From DATKDU01 sp035649415 (GTDB lineage Bacteria; Planctomycetota; Planctomycetia; Pirellulales; Pirellulaceae), in contig DASRJP010000326.1 of NCBI GenBank assembly GCA_035649415.1, forward strand, positions 1 to 8,501: a stretch of DNA of 8,501 nt. The letters are read 5' to 3'. The position numbers were made by a program, and so were the translations under genes. Below, piece after piece: positions 5,990-8,501 of this stretch. Positions within the stretch are counted from its first letter, which is position 1; each line of letters opens with the position of its first letter. The notes under the pieces are model-generated. The model ran no database searches and had not been told where the DNA came from. It saw only the letters and a list, made by a program, of their open reading frames with translations.

Positions 5990-8146
5990 GTGACCGCACG
6001 CCGCATCCTCGTCACCGCCGCACTGCCGTACGCCAACGGGCCGATCCACATCGGCCACCTGGTCGAGTTCATCCAGACCGACATCTGGGTCCGCTACCAG
6101 AAGCTGGCCGGCAACCGCTGTATCTACATCTGGGCCGACGACACGCACGGCACGGCCATCATGATCAGCGCCAAGAAAGCCGGCGTCAGCGAGGAAGCCT
6201 TCATCGCCCGGATGAACGACGAGCACCAGCGCGATTTCCGCCGTTTTCACATCGAATACGACAACTACGGCAGCACTCACAGCCCGGCCAACCGCGAATT
6301 GTGCGGCCGGATCTGGTCGGCCCTCCGCAAAGCGGGGCTGATTGCCGAGAAGGATGTCAGCCAGCTCTTCGATCCGGTCGCCGGCACGTTCCTCGCCGAT
6401 CGGTTCGTGAAGGGGACCTGCCCCAAGTGCAATTCGCCCGATCAATACGGCGATAGCTGCGACAAGTGCGGCTCAACCTACTCGCCAACCGATTTGATCG
6501 ATCCGGTCAGCACGCTCAGTGGCGCCAAGCCCGAGATTCGTAGCGCCAAGCACTTGTTTATCGAGCTGGAAAAGCTGCACCCGTTTCTCAGCGCGTGGAC
6601 GCAGTGCGGCGAGCATCTTCAGACCGAAGTCGCCAACTACCTGAAGGGGCACTTCCTGGGCGAGCCACTCCGCGACTGGGACGTCTCGCGCCCGGCGCCG
6701 TATTTTGGTTTCGAGATTTCCGACAGCCCCGGACACTACTGGTACGTCTGGTTTGATGCGCCGATTGGCTACATGGCATCGCTGACCGAGTGGTGTCAGA
6801 AGACCGGCGAGACATTCGACGACTGGTGGCCGCAAGGGGCGGATGCCGAGTCGCGCGGGCCGGAGATTCATCACTTCATCGGCAAGGACATCACGTATTT
6901 CCACACGCTCTTCTGGCCGGGGATGCTCAAGGCTGCCCAGTTCAAATTGCCGACGAAAGTCCACATCCACGGCTTTCTCACCGTCGGCGGCGAGAAGATG
7001 AGCAAGACCAAGGGGACCTTCGTCAAGGCCGAAACGTACCTGGCGCATCTCGACCCCTCGGCACTCCGCTACTACTACGCCAGCAAGCTCGGCCCGCGGC
7101 TCGACGACCTCGATCTGAACCCCGACGAGTTCGTCGAAAAGGTGAACTCCGACCTCGTCGGCAAAGTCGTCAACCTCGCCAGCCGCACGGCCCGCTTCGT
7201 AGGACAGGTTTCCAACCTGTCCACTGCCTCCCACTCCGGCCTCTCGGTTGTCTACCCCGACGACGAGCAGCTCTTCTCCAAAGGCGCCCTCGCCGGAGCG
7301 GAAATTGCCGACGCCTACGAAGCGTGCGACTACGCCCGCGCCATGCGGCTGATCATGGAGCTGGCCGACCGGGCCAACGTCTACATCGACGCCCAAAAAC
7401 CGTGGGCCGTCGCCAAAGACCCCGCCGCAGCCGCCAAACTCCAGGACATCTGCACGGTCGGCCTCAACCTGTTCCGCCAGATCGTCATTTACCTCAGCCC
7501 CGTGCTGCCCAAGCTGGCGGAGCAAGCCGGCGCGCTCCTCAATGACCCGCTCACGAGCTGGGCCCAATCGCAAAAGCCCCTCGTCGGCACTCCCGTCGCC
7601 CCCTTCTCGCACCTAATGAAACGCGTGGAACGAAAGGACCTGGACGCCATGATCGACGAGTCCAAAGAATCCAGCGAGCCGCGGGGTTTATCCCCGCGGT
7701 CCGATGCCGGACAGGGGACAGTCCCTTCTGCCCCCTCTCCCACTCCCCACCTCTCCCCCTCTCCCACTGCCACCGCCGATTCCCCCGACGCCCTGGCCGC
7801 CGAACCATTGCTCACCGACCTCATCTCCATCGACGAGTTCGCCAAGGTCGATCTCCGCGTGGCCCGCGTGATCCATGCCGAGGAAGTGCCGGAGGCCAAG
7901 AAGCTCCTCAAGCTGACGGTCAGCTTCGGCGGCGACGAGCGGCGGCAGCTCTTTGCCGGCATCAAGCAGGCGTACCGGCCGGAGCAGCTCATTGGCCGCC
8001 TGGTGGTCGTGGTCGCCAACTTGCAGCCGCGGCAGATGAAATTCGGCCTCTCGGAAGGGATGGTCACCGCCGCCGGCCCCGGCGGCGCCGAAGTTTTCTT
8101 GCTGGGCCTCGACTCCGGCGCCCAACCCGGCATGCGCATCCACTAA
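5990..8146 (+). CDS. metG: Methionyl-tRNA synthetase
   Basis: The enzyme charges tRNA-Met with methionine in the cytoplasm. From GTG 5990 it is 718 residues long, typical of bacterial MetRS with a C-terminal tRNA-binding domain. The Rossmann core shows HIGH at 20-23 (ANGPIHIGH) and KMSKT at 336-340. A four-cysteine zinc knuckle is present: C144, C147, C157, C160 (CPKC ... CDKC). The anticodon-binding helical domain runs about 380-555. Residues 610-718 form the EMAP-II/Trbp111-like OB domain (SIDEFAKVDLRVARV ... GLSEGMVTAA) that aids tRNA binding and dimerisation. Two segments are unusual. Residues 405-411 (GQVSNLS) are exactly encoded by a GTAG palindrome. The linker 556-605 is low-complexity Ser/Pro/Ala and contains a second palindrome. 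All catalytic motifs are intact, so the gene should be functional. A promoter of its own is not convincing; the 128-base gap after the membrane gene leaves read-through possible. Confidence 0.96.
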   Translation: MTARRILVTAALPYANGPIHIGHLVEFIQTDIWVRYQKLAGNRCIYIWADDTHGTAIMISAKKAGVSEEAFIARMNDEHQRDFRRFHIEYDNYGSTHSPANRELCGRIWSALRKAGLIAEKDVSQLFDPVAGTFLADRFVKGTCPKCNSPDQYGDSCDKCGSTYSPTDLIDPVSTLSGAKPEIRSAKHLFIELEKLHPFLSAWTQCGEHLQTEVANYLKGHFLGEPLRDWDVSRPAPYFGFEISDSPGHYWYVWFDAPIGYMASLTEWCQKTGETFDDWWPQGADAESRGPEIHHFIGKDITYFHTLFWPGMLKAAQFKLPTKVHIHGFLTVGGEKMSKTKGTFVKAETYLAHLDPSALRYYYASKLGPRLDDLDLNPDEFVEKVNSDLVGKVVNLASRTARFVGQVSNLSTASHSGLSVVYPDDEQLFSKGALAGAEIADAYEACDYARAMRLIMELADRANVYIDAQKPWAVAKDPAAAAKLQDICTVGLNLFRQIVIYLSPVLPKLAEQAGALLNDPLTSWAQSQKPLVGTPVAPFSHLMKRVERKDLDAMIDESKESSEPRGLSPRSDAGQGTVPSAPSPTPHLSPSPTATADSPDALAAEPLLTDLISIDEFAKVDLRVARVIHAEEVPEAKKLLKLTVSFGGDERRQLFAGIKQAYRPEQLIGRLVVVVANLQPRQMKFGLSEGMVTAAGPGGAEVFLLGLDSGAQPGMRIH
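7199..7222 (+). repeat. GTAG/TCC palindrome inside metG, in frame
   Basis: GTAG at 7199-7202 overlaps by one base a perfect 9-base stem, GGACAGGTT (7202-7210) with AACCTGTCC (7214-7222), and loop TCC (7211-7213). The 21-base hairpin equals seven codons, G405 to S411, at the start of the anticodon-binding domain. It shares 16 bases with the intergenic copy at 3583-3598, which supports it being a dispersed element rather than ancestral metG sequence. Confidence 0.85.
7679..7699. repeat. Palindrome in the metG inter-domain linker
   Basis: Perfect 8-base arms CCGCGGGG (7679-7686) and CCCCGCGG (7692-7699) flank the loop TTTAT. It encodes P564-R570. It has no GTAG or TCC, so it is a different palindrome class. 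It is followed by a pyrimidine-rich run (about 7731-7768, repeated CTCTCCC-like units) that also looks like intergenic repeat material read as Pro/Ser codons. Confidence 0.75.
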
Positions 8147-8147
8147 A

Positions 8148-8169
8148 GTAGTCCTCTGGCTCCGCGAGG
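8148..8169 (+). repeat. GTAG/TCC hairpin directly after metG (repeated at 8388-8409)
   Basis: GTAG at 8148-8151 is followed by the stem CCTC (8153-8156), a two-base bulge, then GC-TCC-GC and GAGG (8166-8169). The loop and its downstream GCGAGGGACGTGC resemble the palindrome at 924-941 (GCGAAAGAACGTGC). The same hairpin is present in the second copy of the 240-base unit. Confidence 0.7.
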
Positions 8170-8179
8170 GACGTGCGAT

Positions 8180-8247
8180 GGGTGGCTGTGGGTCGCGAAG
8201 CGAACCACGGCTGCCGGGGTTGACATCCCTGTCACCCCCAGCCACCC
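8180..8247. other. Multi-stem palindromic element (second copy 8420-8487)
   Basis: The outer stem pairs GGGTGGCTG (8180-8188) with CAGCCACCC (8239-8247). Inside are two hairpins. GTGG (8188-8191) and TCGC (8193-8196) pair with GCGA (8200-8203) and CCAC (8205-8208) around a GAA loop. GGGG and TGACA (8216-8225) pair with TGTCA and CCCC (8230-8239) around TCCC, with one mismatch. The predicted fold is a three-way junction in single-stranded DNA or RNA. It could be a structured RNA or a transposon recognition structure. Transcription is not shown. Confidence 0.55.
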
Positions 8248-8268
8248 GTCGGCATGCGCATCCACTAA

Positions 8269-8291
8269 GTAGCAGGCACACTCCGTGTGCC
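8269..8291 (+). repeat. GTAG/TCC hairpin after the duplicated metG tail
   Basis: GTAG (8269-8272) is followed two bases later by a perfect 7-base stem, GGCACAC (8275-8281) with GTGTGCC (8285-8291), and loop TCC. The stem sequence is unrelated to the other GTAG hairpins, yet head and loop are the same. There is no T-run after it, so it is not a standard terminator for metG. Confidence 0.8.
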
Positions 8292-8306
8292 GTCCGCCCC
8301 AATTCC

Positions 8307-8327
8307 CCCTCTCCCCGTGGGAGAGGG
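8307..8327. repeat. CCCTCTCCC/GGGAGAGGG palindrome
   Basis: Perfect 9-base arms CCCTCTCCC (8307-8315) and GGGAGAGGG (8319-8327) flank CGT. GGCC-AAA-GGCC (8329-8339) and a GGGTGAGGG follow. Repeats of this kind are widespread in intergenic regions of many GC-rich bacteria. A related pyrimidine-rich run occurs in the metG linker. It has no GTAG head. Confidence 0.75.
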
Positions 8328-8501
8328 TGGCCAAAGGCCGGGTGAGGGCGTCCCCCTGGGAGAGGGCCGGGGTTAAGGTGGCCCAAAGTAGTCCTCTGGC
8401 TCCGCGAGGGACGTGCGATGGGTGGCTGTGGGTCGCGAAGCGAACCACGGCTGCCGGGGTTGACATCCCTGTCACCCCCAGCCACCCGTCGGCATGCGCA
8501 T

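Larger units (their letters stand above)
8128..8268 (+). repeat. 19-base duplication of the metG 3' end
   Basis: CGGCATGCGCATCCACTAA at 8128-8146, which encodes the end of MetRS and its stop, occurs again exactly at 8250-8268. Both copies are followed within one base by GTAG. The flanks differ at once on either side. The intervening 103 bases hold a GTAG hairpin and a multi-stem palindrome, so the pattern resembles an element insertion with target duplication. Confidence 0.85.
8145..8501 (+). repeat. Direct repeat of period 240 bases running to the window edge
   Basis: The segment 8145-8261 recurs without mismatch at 8385-8501, where the window ends, so the full second copy and any further copies are out of view. 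The unit (8145-8384) contains GTAG hairpin A, a cloverleaf-like palindrome, the duplicated metG tail, GTAG hairpin B and a CCCTCTCCC palindrome. No coding region is supported in these 355 bases; frames that cross them only translate the repeat. Confidence 0.9.

Noticed and set aside
6473..7612. Minus-strand frame of 379 residues opposite metG
   Set aside because: It is antisense to conserved MetRS motifs, and its Val/Glu/Gly-rich translation is typical of the reverse of a GC-rich gene.
8143..8485. Minus-strand frames through the post-metG repeats
   Set aside because: The protein repeats itself with the 240-base DNA period and reads straight through palindromes. There is no start signal or domain.
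8145..8501. CRISPR array or phage attachment site in the terminal repeats
   Set aside because: There is no short-repeat/spacer periodicity, no cas gene, no tRNA gene and no integrase. The repeat unit is long and palindromic.

Overview
The window looks like a GC-rich chromosomal segment from a planctomycete, most likely from the Pirellulales. I base this on the style of the proteins: a zinc-ribbon protein with one membrane helix and a long charged linker, an exported isochorismatase-like/ThuA-like fusion, and a small membrane protein with a W-Q-F-S-L-R-H-L start. The many short palindromes between and inside genes also fit. The lineage is inferred from remembered family traits, not from a search.

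Layout. On the minus strand, transcription runs leftward from about 3571. A zinc-ribbon/transmembrane/OB-like protein (3571-1937) is followed by an inositol-monophosphatase-family protein (1940-1056), which starts on a GTG that overlaps the previous stop as GTGA. After a 178-base gap with a candidate promoter and a palindrome comes a secreted protein with two bacterial SH3 repeats (877-1), which runs off the left edge. A 354-base divergent intergenic region (3572-3925) separates this group from three plus-strand genes. These are an exported isochorismatase-like + ThuA-like fusion (3926-5548), a 106-residue membrane protein overlapping it by 8 bases (5541-5861), and methionyl-tRNA synthetase metG (5990-8146, GTG start). 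The last 355 bases are non-coding and almost wholly made of repeats.

The most striking signal is a family of small palindromes. Eight sites carry a GTAG tetranucleotide directly or a few bases 5' of a hairpin. Seven of the eight hairpins have the loop TCC, although the stem sequences differ from site to site. GTAG at the foot of a hairpin is the known signature of REP sequences moved by REP-associated tyrosine (Y1, IS200/IS605-like) transposases. Here the stems are diverse while head and loop are constant. Three of the eight sites lie in frame inside protein-coding genes: a convergent pair in the linker of the isochorismatase/ThuA fusion and one in metG. A further non-GTAG palindrome lies in the metG inter-domain linker.

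Downstream of metG, a 240-base unit begins a second copy that is identical for 117 bases up to the window edge. The last 19 bases of metG, including the stop codon, are repeated 122 bases later. No transposase, CRISPR array, tRNA or rRNA gene is visible. The protein-coding genes do not form an obvious single pathway: metG is housekeeping, and the substrates of the other enzymes cannot be read from the sequence.
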